Origin: Priapulus caudatus
Taxonomy: Eukaryota > Priapulida > Priapulimorpha > Priapulimorphida > Priapulidae
Direction: 5' to 3'
Assembly: GCF_000485595.1 (NCBI RefSeq)
Contig: NW_014577130.1
Location: 48,841-70,805 of the forward strand
DNA: 21,965 nucleotides
How positions within the stretch are numbered: position 1 is the stretch's first letter; each line of letters starts with the position of its first letter. A program made the translations under genes and the position numbers. The notes below the pieces were generated by a model, which ran no database searches, was not told the origin of the DNA, and saw only the letters and a program-made list of their open reading frames with translations. This document shows positions 8,883-18,140 of this stretch, piece by piece.

Positions 8883-8922
8883 CAGGAGTGAATAATAATA
8901 AATCTATTATTATTCACTCCTG
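8883..8922. repeat. Perfect 18-bp palindrome, CAGGAGTG family
   Basis: CAGGAGTGAATAATAATA is followed by a 4-base loop and its exact reverse complement. Related copies occur at 10517-10564 and 12153-12220, with single arms near 2145-2161. Confidence 0.85.
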
Positions 8923-8929
8923 ATAATAC

Positions 8930-10510
8930 TAAACTAATCCCTCTGCTTTTCTTTCCCGAATGCTCAATTTCATATATATATACGACTTGCATACACATTG
9001 ACTGACTGCCAACATTAGTTGTTAGCTCGGTTACTGCAACCAAGAAATCGAATGAACAATAAACATAAGCAATGACTACGTCCACGAGGAAGCCGTTAGG
9101 ATCATGATCACACGAACGATCGATTTAACGTAGCCAGTGGGCGGTCTGACCTTTAACACAAGCCGTAGCTGTAAACAGCAGTTGTCAATGCAAGTGGCAA
9201 TGCAGGTAGTTAGCGGTGCTTTGGGCGACGAACGTAAATCACACACCGCGCTGACAAGCCAGCTTACTATATTTCCATGCCGAGATGGCTTTAACTCTCA
9301 CGTTCCCCTTTTGTAAAGACTCAAAACAGAGTAAAATGGATGCGTTCGCCAAAATCGACAGCATATCTTGCGCTGGTAATAGTCGTCAGGGAAAAGATTT
9401 TCGCTTCACATAACCTGTGAATTTTTGTATTTTGTTTTATCTTTTTATTTATTTTCCCGAGGTATACCACAGACTAACGGATACATTAGTATCCGTTAGT
9501 CTGTGGGTATACCTTCTCGTTTACAGCACCTGTATGTGAGATGCGTTGGTTATTGTGCCGTAGCAAACAAAGTCATACAACAGTAAGCCTACGCAAATTT
9601 TTCACCGTTGAACTATTTCGTCTCTAGAAATGGCATTTTTTTTCCGCCGAAATTCGGCACTAGAGTGCAATAATTTGCATTATGCACGCAAGTTAGATGC
9701 CTCGTGGACGTCTAGAAAGCATTAGAAGTAAAATTGGTCTTGTTGTGTATTCGTGACATTCCGTCAGGTGGCGTAGCCACAGCGACCGGTTGGTCATTTT
9801 TGTGTTTGAAATGTGTTCAGACAATTTTGCAGAAATTCGCATCATAGAGCTGGCAAAAGTTTCGAGCGGAGCATAGAGCATGAATCTGTAGTTATTTAAC
9901 ATGAATAAAGTGTATGTTGTGTAAGCGAAGTAACAGTGTGAGTATTTTTAATTAATTTCTGTTCGGTGCTTATTCAGGCCTGCCGCCTATGGACACCCTC
10001 TACTGTTGTTCACCACCTTAATAATGGTGTGAGACCTTGGCATCCACGTTGCCATGACTACGCAAATGGTACACATCCTTCCAGGCTAAAAACATACAAT
10101 ATGAAGTCGACGCTCTCCGAAGCAATGACGGTCAATTATTTGCTCGTAAGTGATGTTAGGAAAATGTCTCGAGCCATGGGCACAATAGCAGATAATGACG
10201 AGACTGTAATTTGTAAACCAGATTTCAAAGGGCCCATTCGAATAAAGGATGTGCGTGTCCGCTGATTTTGATGACAACATGGATTACAGGACATACCTGC
10301 TGAAACAGATCCGTGAAAAATTGCGTCTCGGCACTCGCTATATTTTACAACGGCTTGCCCGAGCACTCCCACGTTTCGTACTCTCACGTTTCGCCCCCGA
10401 CTTTTGATGTACTCACTCTCCCGATATTTCTGCTTTCTCGTTATAACATTTCATCGGGAGTGTATAAGATACATATAAGATAGATATAATATACATAGAA
10501 ATATTATACA
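8930..10510. other. Non-coding or unresolved stretch with two weak plus-strand exon-like pieces
   Basis: No recognisable gene was found. Two plus-strand pieces have some exon character: an ATG at 9284 (MALTLTFPFCKDSKQSKMDA, stopping after 42 codons), and a frame ending VNYLL at a good donor GTAAGT at 10146. Neither matches a family I know, and no joining frame was found. Upstream PTB1 exons of the TBC1D1/4-like gene would be expected on the minus strand here or further right, but I could not identify any. Confidence 0.3.
9461..9513. repeat. Near-perfect hairpin, 24/25-bp arms with 4-base loop
   Basis: GGTATACCACAGACTAACGG plus ATAC (9461-9484) pairs with 9489-9513 with a single bulged base and an ATTA loop. 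It is compact enough to be a minimal palindromic MITE or a foldable RNA. No coding signal surrounds it. Confidence 0.8.
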
Positions 10511-10516
10511 TTCTAT

Positions 10517-10564
10517 CAGGCGTGAATAATAATAGATCTAACAACCTATTATTATTCACTCCTG
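10517..10564. repeat. Palindrome of the CAGGAGTG family
   Basis: CAGGCGTGAATAATAATAG pairs with CTATTATTATTCACTCCTG across a short loop, with one mismatch (GCGTG against GAGTG). It is the same element as 8883-8922 with a longer loop. Confidence 0.85.
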
Positions 10565-11323
10565 ATTCTATATTAATTATACAATAATGATTTCATTGCG
10601 TACCATTTTTGCAAGAGATATGCTCTCTGCGAAAATGCTTACGATTTGGTAAGGGACCCTGATAGTGATATGCAATAACAGCAAACCAACGGTAACGCAA
10701 GTCAGTGTGAAGTACCGCTTTGACAACACATTTCGGGTGTGTAAAATGCAGATGGTAGAGCTTTCAGCATCGTCGTAACTGCTAATAAACGCGCCATTAT
10801 TCTACTCACATAAATAAATTACTTCGCTCTTCAGTATTCCCGGAACGGGAAGACTTCAGAAGGCGCTTCCATAAGCATATATATATATATATAATACCCT
10901 GTGTTGATTAAAGAACACAAACATTCTGCCTCGGCACCCCTTCCCCTCCGTTATTGAACAGAACCATCCAGACAAGGAATTTCTCAATCAACTGTATCAG
11001 TAGCAGCTTTCCGCACGTTTCGTTACTTCCTGATGGTTCTGCAGGGAGATGCACTGTCCGAGGATTCTCCGTTCTGGATGTCCGAACGGATGTCAAATTT
11101 TCCGACGGTGAGGTACCACAAATGTACCATCTTTAAATAAATAAATAAAATAAGTAAAATTCTGGACACAGGTTAAGATGCCCAAGAAGTTGTGCCAACA
11201 CCCAGGGCTTCGCCAGGACGCATCTCTGACCCTGCTGGGACCATGCTCTTTTGCGACGCAGCATCTGCTGTAGTCTGAAGCTGGTTTAAGTAGGGGGAAG
11301 GTAACGGTTGCACAGTTGTATGG
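10565..11323. other. Non-coding or unresolved stretch
   Basis: An (AT)n run sits at about 10877-10893. Short frames on both strands around 10908-11136 overlap each other. The plus-strand frame ends near a potential donor (GACG/GTGAGG at about 11107), but I recognise no protein family. No mobile element was identified. Confidence 0.35.
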
Positions 11324-11475
11324 ACGGTATCTGTGATTTTGCTCAATACGACTCTGTGTCTGAGACCGGTGTAGGGGTGGTTGTACGGTATCTGTGGTTT
11401 TGCTCAATACGACTCTGTGTCTGAGACCGGTGTAGGGGTGGTGGTACGGTATCTATGGTTTTGCTCAATATGACT
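11324..11475. repeat. 61-bp tandem repeat, about 2.5 copies
   Basis: ACGGTATCTGTG(A/G)TTTTGCTCAA begins at 11324, 11385 and 11446, an exact 61-bp period. The copies include CGACTCTGTGTCTGAGACCG and GTGTAGGGGTGG. Divergence between copies is low, so the duplication is recent. Confidence 0.85.
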
Positions 11476-11553
11476 AGATGGTTTCGACTACGTTACACTG
11501 ACTTTTCACTGCATCGATTCACGTCGCTATAGAGTTTCAGCTGACCTATCTAG

Positions 11554-11745
11554 AGTAGTTTTGTTACTGCTACTAATGCAAACACCTCTGCGAGCACGTA
11601 CACCATTAGTCCATCTAATGCAGCCTACATACAGACATTCGCTAACGCAATCGGCCAAACTGTCATTACACCAGCTCCAGCTCAGTTCTTCATCGGAACT
11701 AATGACATATATGTTCGCAAGCTGATTAAACTGGGCCATCCTTAA
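11554..11745 (+). CDS. Unrecognised exon-like frame (uncertain strand)
   Basis: After a possible acceptor CTATCTAG, the plus strand reads 63 codons (SSFVTATNANTSASTYTISP and on, ending VRKLIKLGHP) to a stop. Composition looks protein-like, and the frame could be a terminal exon. The minus strand over the same bases has an ATG in good context (AAGGATGG) and 70 codons starting MAQFNQLANIYVISSDEELS. At most one is real. I recognise neither and see no partner exons, so this is recorded as a candidate only. Confidence 0.2.
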   Translation, partial: SSFVTATNANTSASTYTISPSNAAYIQTFANAIGQTVITPAPAQFFIGTNDIYVRKLIKLGHP

Positions 11746-12152
11746 CTACTTCTCGCTAGCCGTGAGCGAGAGAGAGCATCTCTGGGTACCAACGTTACGT
11801 GACAGATGGGGAACAGTGTGATTTTTGACATTGAGTGCACCTACAAAGTACAAGTACGCACAAGTGTCAAAATGAAATAATTCCAGCTTGTGTGACTTCA
11901 TGGGGGGATCAGTAGCCTAGGGTTATACACGGCTAACGTTAAACATTTTTATAGATGTAACCTGTACACTTAATTGTACGCTTCCGATGTACTAAATTAA
12001 GAGCAATTCAGAAACTGGTTACCTCTTTCTAATTTCACCGGGCGGCGGGCACTGCACCAATAGTAGATACGATATACAAGAATGAAGATAAGTTAGCAGC
12101 AGCCTCAAACCTAACTGATTGATCATGCAGTTGAAAGCCCAGGGGCTACAAT

Positions 12153-12277
12153 ATCATGAGTAAATAATAATAGCTAATATTAATAATAATAATATCAATA
12201 TCTATTATTATTCACTTCTGGTGGTATGATATCATGATCAGGAGTGTCATAATATATATAGATATATAATGACACTC
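12153..12277. repeat. Two adjacent palindromes with GAATAATAATA and GGAGTGTCATAATAT arms
   Basis: The first runs from about 12153 to 12220 (ATCATGAG..AATAATAATAG against CTATTATTATTCACTTCTGG). The second runs from about 12239 to 12277 (GGAGTGTCATAATATATAT against ATATATAATGACACTC). The second arm sequence recurs as half-sites at 13938-13953 and 16440-16455. Confidence 0.7.
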
Positions 12278-12299
12278 TACATATTATACTAATATAGAT

Positions 12300-12560
12300 A
12301 CATCAGGGTTTCTTATACATATGAGGCACAGTGGCACACCGCCATTGTCAAATTTAACATCGCCATTGTGAAAATGTTCAAATGCATTCTAAGACATTCA
12401 AATTTTTTAACTTTTGCTGGGGGAGACCCCCTCCCAGAACTCCCTCTCTCCCCCTGCCTCAGCCTGCAGCGTCCGCATGCGTGCCTATGGCACGCCTTTG
12501 AATACATCATACATGTGCGTTTTTCCCCCAAACTGGCCATTACCTTCTTTGTCTAATTTT
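12300..12560. repeat. Probable dispersed-repeat fragment with a CTGGGGGAG..CCCCCTCC core
   Basis: The segment has two CGCCATTGT(C/G)A phrases, a poly-T stretch, and a core TTTTGCTGGGGGAGACCCCC followed by CT-rich sequence and GCGTGCCTATGGCACGCCTT. This layout resembles retroelement 3' ends common in marine invertebrates. Assignment is by appearance only. Overlapping short frames on both strands are not believed. Confidence 0.35.
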
Positions 12561-12626
12561 CCCTCAGAATAATCACTGTACATTTACCTTATATTAGATA
12601 TGCTATGACACTCTACACAGTCTATA

Positions 12627-13945
12627 TTATCAGAAGTAGATAATAGGGAAGGAGTGTCACTCAGTGTGACTTCAATAAACAAGGAAAATTCGTCATTTAC
12701 TAGCCTTAGAATACCTACGATTTACTACGTGCAACTCAACCAACTTGAGCTCAAATAGTACAGAGTACATTCGCCTAGCATCGTGCGAAATCGTTTCCTC
12801 GTATACACCCGCAATCCGGAGATATACAGACTAAAGGCGCGTTCACACGGACGTTTTTAGCCCGAGCCTAATTGGGCCCGCGCCAAATTTGGCTCGGCCA
12901 GAGAGTTCACACGGACGGTTTTTCGGGGCCGTGCCGAGTTAGCACGAGCCAATTTGGTCCCATCGAAAACGTCTGACCAGGCCCGAGCCAAATTTTAGCA
13001 CCAGCTAAATCGGAAGAGCGGTAGATGCCACGAGTGTCGAAAGTGTACTTCGACGAAATAAAGTCCAAAACAGTATAAAAATTCGAAAAATTTGATCAGG
13101 ATGCATGTTTTCAAGATTGATAATTGAACTCGGAACGGAAGTAAACACTGAATCATACACAACGCCATCTCGCGACATACTGCCAAAGTATCTGTGAGAT
13201 ATTTGTGCAATAAAATTTATTTGAATTTGAATTTGAATTTGACAGACAGTATTCACTTGCGTACGTGTGAATGCGCCGACTCAAACCGGCCCGAGCCAAA
13301 TTTAGCCTGAGCCAAATTTAGCCCATTTAGCTCGAGCCAAACCAGTACCGTGTGAACGCGGTATAAAACGTACGACACGATTCTCCATTCTGTTGCCAGC
13401 AAAACGATCCATAACCCGCCTAACTTAAAACAATAGGCAGCTACTAACGACTCTTGCGCACTCTTGTGCCCTCGGCAATGCAGTGTGGCTCGCTGGGAGA
13501 TTGGACATCGACGCAACACTTGGCGAGCTAATCTTTGACCTATTTACAGCTGGTATGCACCGCACGCACGCACGCCCACCGCAATCAGCAGCAGCTCCAG
13601 CTCCAATCTCCCAGCGAGTCACACCGCATCACCGAGGACACAAGAGTGCGCAAGAGTCGTTAGTAATAGTAGCTGCCTATTGTTTTAAGTTAGGCAGGGT
13701 ATGGATTCGTTTTGCTGGCAACAGAATGGAGAATCGTGTCGTACGTTTTAGTCTGTATCTCCGGATTGCGGGTGTATACGAGGAAACGATTTCGCACGAT
13801 GCTAGGCGAATGTACTCTGTACGATTTGAGCTCAATTTGGTTGAGTTACGCGTAGTAAATCGTAGGTATTCTAAGGCTAGTAAATTACGAATTTCCCTTG
13901 TTTATTGAAGTCACACTCCTTCCCTATTATCTACTTCTGATATTA
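12627..13945. mobile_element. Fold-back (long inverted repeat) DNA element, split by a later insertion
   Basis: The outer arm 12627-12831 is the inverted copy of about 13745-13945, sharing TATCAGAAGTAGATAATAGG, GACTTCAATAAACAAGG and ATCCGGAGATA..CAGAC. The inner arm 13368-13510 is the inverted copy of 13598-13740, sharing AATCTCCCAGCGAG and TTAAGT..AGGC. The loop is about 13511-13597. Removing 12836-13367 makes the left arm continuous. The 141-codon frame at 13483-13908 is arm sequence, not a gene. The right arm is flanked by TATTATGACACTCCTG, linking it to the CAGGAGTG palindrome family. Confidence 0.85.
12836..13363. mobile_element. 528-bp non-autonomous element with CGCGTTCACACGG ends, TAAA duplication
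   Basis: It begins GGCGCGTTCACACGG and ends CCGTGTGAACGCGGTA, so the ends are inverted over about 13 bp. TAAA flanks both sides (12832-12835 and 13364-13367). The unbroken right arm of the surrounding fold-back (CAGACTAAAACGTACG) shows the empty site. Subterminal GAGCCAAATTTAGC-type motifs are repeated near both ends. The middle has no long frame. A duplication of only TA is also possible. Confidence 0.8.
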
Positions 13946-14130
13946 TGACACTCCTGATATGATCCCACTTCTTTCCTCTCCTATCTTTGCAACCCCGATC
14001 AATACGGTGTTCCTACTCATATCGTCTATATCTCCTATCAACTATTTCTGCGCTCACATCTGTGCGAGCATATTAAAGGCATTGTATGATCCCATTGTGC
14101 AGCCGATGAACAGGTCTCATAGAATAATAG

Positions 14131-14334
14131 CAGGGTTCTCCCTACGTTGCGCAAACGGGGCGCGCGCGCCCCGTTTGGGAAAACTCCCCCCTGTTTCAAT
14201 CGTTGCGCCCCGTTTAAAATACCTCCGCCCCGATTAAATTCCACCACAATAAAAGTTTGCCAGCGCGGGAATCGACCCCCTCCCCCTTCCCTTCCCCTCC
14301 CCCCTGTTTGAATTTCATCCTGGGGAGAACCCTG
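14131..14334. mobile_element. 204-bp MITE with CAGGGTTCTCC ends (hAT-like)
   Basis: The ends CAGGGTTCTCCC and GGGGAGAACCCTG are inverted repeats of the CAGGG type usual for hAT elements. AATAG directly flanks both ends, but the full 8-bp duplication expected of hAT is not intact. The interior holds GCGCCCCGTTT phrases in both orientations, and a palindrome AAACGGGGCGCGCGCGCCCC plus GTTT at 14153-14176. Confidence 0.7.
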
Positions 14335-14337
14335 AAT

Positions 14338-14435
14338 AGGTCATCATATAATAGGTCTAATATCATTATACAATATCATCAATATCAAAATCAATATCAA
14401 TATCAATATCAAGATCAATATCATCATAATATCAT
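14338..14435. repeat. AATATC low-complexity repeat
   Basis: AATATCAATATC-type units dominate, with CATCATAAT phrases at each end. It lies immediately beside the hAT-like MITE. Confidence 0.75.
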
Positions 14436-14439
14436 TAGT

Positions 14440-15296
14440 CTAAGAGAAAAACGTTTCAGGTCAGCAACGCCAGATTTTCACGTTATCGTGTAAGCCAACC
14501 CGACCTGTTCAACGACTGCTTGTTGTTGTACTGCTTTCAACGACAAGTTCAGTTGGCGTTTATTGCAGTTACGCGGAACGCACACAAAAATACGATTCAA
14601 ACAAAAATTGTTTAAAAAAAACTTCACGGTGATATTGACAGAACACTGTCTGTCTGCACGTTGTTATGGTTACATAGCCCCCCCCCCCACACTGCTTCTA
14701 ATCACATCCATTACGTAACTAGTTTGAACAGCAACTAATTACGGAGGTAAGCACTGTGGCAAAGCAGACAGAAGTGCGCTCTGCAGCACGCGACTGCGTT
14801 TTCGTTCAGGATTTTCGTCGGCTGTTGTCGGAGAGTTTTGTCATAGGAATCATCTGTAAATTTCCATAAATGTTTATATGCATGAGGCTTGGCCGCCAAG
14901 AAACGGTCTTTGCTAGGGTTAGATTGTTAGAATGTATGTGTATATTGACGTTAGTCACACAGCCTGGTCGGGCTAGGCCGCCATCAGATTCCTGTAGTAT
15001 TACCCGACTTATTTTATACCGTAAGTTTTTTTTCGTTTTACAGCCGAGTATTTCGTAAGAACTAGTGTATTTTTAACAAGGAAAACTCACTTGTCAACTT
15101 TGATGGCGCCTCAAAAGCAAATATTCGCGAAAGCAAAAATCGGTCTCCTGTTGGCACAATAGCACATCATTAGCTTCATTACAGCAATCTTATAATGAAC
15201 TACAGATAGCCGCAACCGATGTTTATCAAGCTCTGGTTATCAATGGAAAATCATAATTACAATGCGGATCTGGCAACACGTTACTCGTGTATATAC
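14440..15296. other. Non-coding stretch, nothing recognised
   Basis: A poly-C run (about 14679-14688) and an A-run near 14612-14620 are the only low-complexity signals. A frame at 14870-15058 starting MFICMRLGRQETVFARVRLL has no recognisable family and no clear splice context. I see no mobile-element ends. Confidence 0.4.
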
Positions 15297-15300
15297 TATA

Positions 15301-15823
15301 AAGCCTAGCGCACACATCCGAGCAAAACGGGAAATTTTGTTTTCCAGCGTTTTGCGTTCTGCTCGGCGAGCAAGCGCACACACGCCACCCGACACAGCAC
15401 ACAGCTGAACAAAATATACAGAAACAGGGTGTTGCTATGCCCCGGGCGTGGAGGGACCAAAAAAAAAACATTGCTCAGCTGAGCGTGTTTCGCTGAACAA
15501 GCAATGTTTGATTCGCGGAACGTGTTTTCGCCTGAGCGTACGTTTTGCTCGGGTGTGTGCGTCAATCGTTCTGCTACACAGCGAAACGCCCCAGACGGTC
15601 TCCAATGAATATCCTTAAAAATATCACATGACACACAAAATTGTATGTCCATTGGATGGCTATTTTTGATGTCATGTGACAGCGGCGCTGTACGCAGTGT
15701 TTCTGTATGTTTTGCCCAGCTGTGTGCTGTGTCGGGTGGCGTGTGTGCGCTTGCTCGCCGAGCAGAACGCGAAACGCTGGAAAACAAAATTTCCCGTTTT
15801 GCTCGGGTGTGTGCGCTAGGCTT
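15301..15823. mobile_element. 523-bp MITE with ~130-bp terminal inverted repeats, TATA-flanked
   Basis: It begins AAGCCTAGCGCACACA and ends in the inverse GCGCTAGGCTT. TATA flanks both sides (15297-15300 and 15824-15827), so a TA or TATA duplication is likely. Arms of about 130 bp (15301-15427 and 15697-15823) are nearly identical. GCTCGGGTGTGTGCG-type phrases recur inside, and a nested hairpin AACATTGCTCAG / CTGAACAAGCAATGTT lies at about 15468-15508. The 188-codon minus-strand frame is a translation of the inverted repeats, not a gene. Confidence 0.85.
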
Positions 15824-15898
15824 TATACACGAGGCTAAGAAATCTTGTTCATGTACCAATGTTTGTACCAACTTTTGAAGGCAAAATATGGCTGAGAG

Positions 15899-16060
15899 GT
15901 TCTATGTCCCCCAGAGTACTGCCGGACCGTACCTCGCCTACTCCACTAACAAGTCTAGGAAGTCGCCTACGCCTACTCCCTAACCCTAACCCTAACCCTA
16001 ACCATATCAGCTATAGATAGTTACCAGAGTACGTTCTGGCAGTACCCTGGGGCATAGACC
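15899..16060. mobile_element. Small MITE carrying an internal (CCCTAA)4 telomeric repeat
   Basis: The inverted ends GGTTCTATGTCCCCCAGAGT.. and GGTCTATGCCCCAGGGTACT.. (reverse complement of the right end) share TACTGCC(G/A)GA(A/C)CGTAC. They enclose CCCTAACCCTAACCCTAACC (15978-16003). No clear target duplication is seen. Confidence 0.7.
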
Positions 16061-16061
16061 C

Positions 16062-17490
16062 TATGAGCCAAAAGATGGGGGTGCGACTTAGTTATCTTCG
16101 TGTATTGTATTTAAGGGTTGTACATGGGTATAATATTTACTTGCAATCCGCATTTTATTCAGATAGCTGCAGACCGTTTAAACGCTTTACTGGTGAGTTA
16201 TCCATGTTGCTGGACAACTGTTACGATTTTGTATTGATAACTGAAACCGAATTGTAATCTACCTACGATGCAGATTCATGATCGCAATCATATGATGTGA
16301 CACCATATAGCAGTGGGAGAATCCTACACTTCCACTATAGCAAAATAGTATTTTCCTAAAGTATGTCACTATCAATAATGTACCAGTATAGTACCTATTA
16401 CCAACGACTAATACACACCCTCCTAATATAATATAATATAATATGACACTCCTGGTACTAATACAGGCCTACAGTGCGGTGCCTATGTATGTATACAAAT
16501 ACTCCAATGAAGACGTATTTAGAGACAAATTCCCCTTGTTCTACTGTCGAACTCCGTGATTTGACCTCAACAAAGTTCATCTGAATCCCTGAAAAATTCT
16601 GCTATAGTAATATTATACATACTAAAACAACAATGCAAAAAACTTTCAAGGGTGCTTTCTCAACGCTCTGCAATAATGTACAGACATCATGCGCGATAAT
16701 TGATAGACATCATTCCGGAAGTTACTGTGGACTCACTTTATCTCACGGCGTACGAAAAAGTTCGTTGCTTCGCCTGGTTGTATTATTGTTAGTCGAGAGT
16801 AGAGATAATGTATTTTTGGACGTCACTGATAGTGATAAGCGACGATGCGATCGTAAATAAATCACGATACGATGAATACGATAAATAAACACGATGACGT
16901 GGTAAAAAGATCTCTCGTTCTCTGATCGTCCCAGCTAGCACCCCCCCCCCGTACATGCATACTAATGAGCTAACTACATAGCTAGCTGGAGGTCGTACGC
17001 AACACCCTGCAGCCGCTTTTTTAACTATACCCAGTACAGCTCAACACAACATTCTAGTTTTGCAAGTTTGTCGAGTTCGTTGCCCCATACCGACACAACA
17101 CAATGGTTGCCCCAGTAATGACCCGGAGACACGACAGCAGCCCCTCGCCGAACTACTGTAAACTGAATCCTGGATTGCTATTAGACGGCAGTAATTTCGT
17201 TAGAAATAAGTGACTGACGGATGTCAGGGACTTTCGGCGTCAGTCTAGATTCCCACCGCAACATCTGTCTTTGCAGCAACAGCAGCAATGAAATGTTCAC
17301 AGCTGCTCGCTGTCAATGATTCAAGGGATCTCATGGATACTAGCGAAAATTGTTTGATTTCAGACACAAGACATCCAGTTTCTAGTTTATAGTACGGAGT
17401 ATGGCAGGTATTTGCAAATATTATTAATCAAAGTCGATGAGTATGTGCACAATAAAATTTTCAAGATGAACACATGGAAGTAAGAAAAGT
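16062..17490. other. Non-coding stretch with short AT palindrome
   Basis: At about 16425-16455 an (ATATA)-rich run leads into ATATGACACTCCTGG, a half-copy of the CAGGAGTG palindrome family. A poly-C run lies at 16940-16949. Frames at 16063-16257 and 16633-16860 are short and unrecognised. No gene is supported. Confidence 0.4.
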
Positions 17491-17491
17491 A

Positions 17492-17537
17492 AGGGTCGGG
17501 AGGGGGAGTTGGGGGGAGGGGGAGTTGGGGGGGGGCA
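17492..17537 (+). other. G-quadruplex-prone G-tract
   Basis: Six or more runs of three or more G occur within 46 bases (GGGTCGGGAGGGGGAGTTGG then GGGGAGGGGGAGTTGG and a long G run). It is a tandem GGGGGAGTT repeat, lying about 110 bases outside the left end of the large fold-back. Confidence 0.7.
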
Positions 17538-18140
17538 TATAGGTCGAACCGAGGCAAAACAGAGCTAACATGGATTTTGCCTAGAGGTGTAATTACTAAT
17601 ATTGTGTTCCACGGGCGCTTGGGTCGTTTAAATAATAAAGTTGCCGCAGAGCCGACAGCGCTCATCTAACGTCTACTTGCGGTGACTCGGTGGTGGAGTG
17701 TGGATTCTAGTAAACCCGTGCTATCCAATTGTGTTCACATACCACGCCGAAACAGTGGAGTGCCACAGGGATTGGTATCAGGGAACTATCTCAATGAAGA
17801 AATGTTCGTTTGGATCGTTTATGAAAGTTGCCACGAAGATAGGCGCGTACGGTTAAAGTGTCTTCAGATTAAAGAATTGGAAGCTCCCATCAGACGCTCG
17901 TAGCAACAACTATTGCCAATGGACAGGAATAGGTAAGCCATCTGCAGCCATGCTTACCTAAAACGCAAGCCTACAGGCCCTGCAGAATGCAATAGAGAGC
18001 TTGCCAACCTGTAACCAATTAGGCAGGCGCAAAAACGTGCACCAAAAACACATATGCACTGCCCAGCAAGCCAGCTGGCAGTGGCTATACGTTACATGAA
18101 CATACTGACAGCTACAGAATGACATTAGGAAATTATACGA

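Noticed and set aside
9284-9412. First exon of a plus-strand gene starting MALTLTFPFC
   Set aside because: Only 42 codons before a stop, no recognised family, and no partner exon found in matching phase.
13483-13908. 141-codon plus-strand frame
   Set aside because: Covers the arm and loop of a fold-back element; the opposite arm has the same sequence inverted, and no known domain is visible.
15305-15871. 188-codon minus-strand frame
   Set aside because: Lies within the inverted-repeat MITE; the same peptide phrases appear from both arms, and there is no transposase motif.
15978-16003. Chromosome end or telomere fusion
   Set aside because: Only four CCCTAA units, enclosed by inverted repeats of a small element with ordinary sequence on both sides.
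17682-17903. 73-codon plus-strand frame as a transposase exon
   Set aside because: The mirror arm does not preserve the frame and no catalytic motif is visible.
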